DNA of 41,060 bases from Ruminococcus sp. (GTDB lineage: Bacteria; Bacillota; Clostridia; Oscillospirales; Acutalibacteraceae), in contig JAFNSO010000028.1 of the NCBI GenBank assembly GCA_017384945.1, forward strand, positions 1-41,060. The letters are read 5' to 3'. The stretch's first letter is position 1. Each line of letters starts with the position of its first letter. A program made the translations under genes and the position numbers. Positions 40,962 through 41,060 of the stretch are shown piece by piece. Under the pieces are notes generated by a model. That model was not told the origin of the DNA. It ran no database searches and was given only the letters and a program-made list of their open reading frames with translations.

Positions 40962-40990
40962 ACACACTTGCGAAAGCAGGTGTGTTTTTT
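40962..40990 (+). terminator. Terminator with GAAA tetraloop
   Basis: ACACACTTGC (40962-40971), GAAA, GCAGGTGTGT (40976-40985) form a 10-bp stem with one T-G pair and are followed by T6. It is the likely end of the cysteine protease transcript. The 70 bases after it to the window end show nothing recognisable. Confidence 0.9.
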
Positions 40991-41060
40991 CGTAAAAAAG
41001 CAAAACGAAAAGACCAACGAAGAGTCAGTCTGAAAAAAGGTTATTGAAAAGCAGCAAAGA

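Overview
The window looks like a contig from an anaerobic, spore-forming Firmicute of the Oscillospiraceae (Ruminococcus) type, with a starch-degrading lifestyle close to Ruminococcus bromii. The evidence is two dockerin-bearing secreted proteins, CBM26-like starch-binding modules beside a secreted GH13 amylase, a gpr-spoIIP sporulation pair, and Firmicute operons (YceD/DUF177-rpmF, der-plsY, comEC-holA, ywiB-type DUF1934-argS). Start codons are often GTG or TTG. TAG is an ordinary stop here. No tRNA, rRNA, CRISPR array or transposase gene was found, and no gap exceeds 300 bases.

Layout, left to right. 1-5585: 5'-truncated htpG, joined at the edge to foreign-looking sequence; a two-HTH XRE regulator with a palindromic promoter; a pyk-aroK unit. 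5570-9785 (minus): tyrS, mscL and a secreted subtilase with an inserted domain. 9896-12973 (plus): murI-DUF1934-argS. 13126-15290: a TepA/ClpP-like protease, then a divergent CBS-domain CNNM/CorC membrane protein. 15287-20482 (minus): a long operon of HIT protein, Apt, ComEC, HolA, RNase M5 and a small CmpB-type membrane protein. 20544-24664 (minus): plsY (interrupted by an in-frame TAG), der, a DUF512 radical SAM protein, rpmF and DUF177.

24857-29019 (plus) is the starch module: a cell-exported protein with two CBM26-like modules, two Ig-like modules and a dockerin, followed across a long hairpin by a secreted CBM26-GH13 amylase that has no dockerin. 29052-32494 (minus) is a YtrA/GntR-type operon (lipoprotein, repressor, ABC ATPase, ABC-2 permease) with a perfect 10-bp inverted repeat just after its -10 box. 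32617-37070 (minus) holds rarA, glyA, dusB and an E/T/P-rich single-pass membrane protein. 37172-39181 (minus) is gpr-spoIIP. 39287-40879 (plus) is a secreted papain-family protease with a dockerin.

The most unusual item is the 294-base gap between glyA and rarA. It carries two tandem copies of an exactly 85-base unit. Each unit can fold into two hairpins, and all four loops show the same octamer (TTCCTCTC on plus, GAGAGGAA on minus). I do not recognise this as a known RNA family. A second recurring theme is that convergent genes end inside shared bidirectional terminators; at 15287-15290 the two overlapping stop codons are exactly the hairpin tetraloop.

All assignments were made by reading the sequence and recalling families. 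No search or folding program was run.
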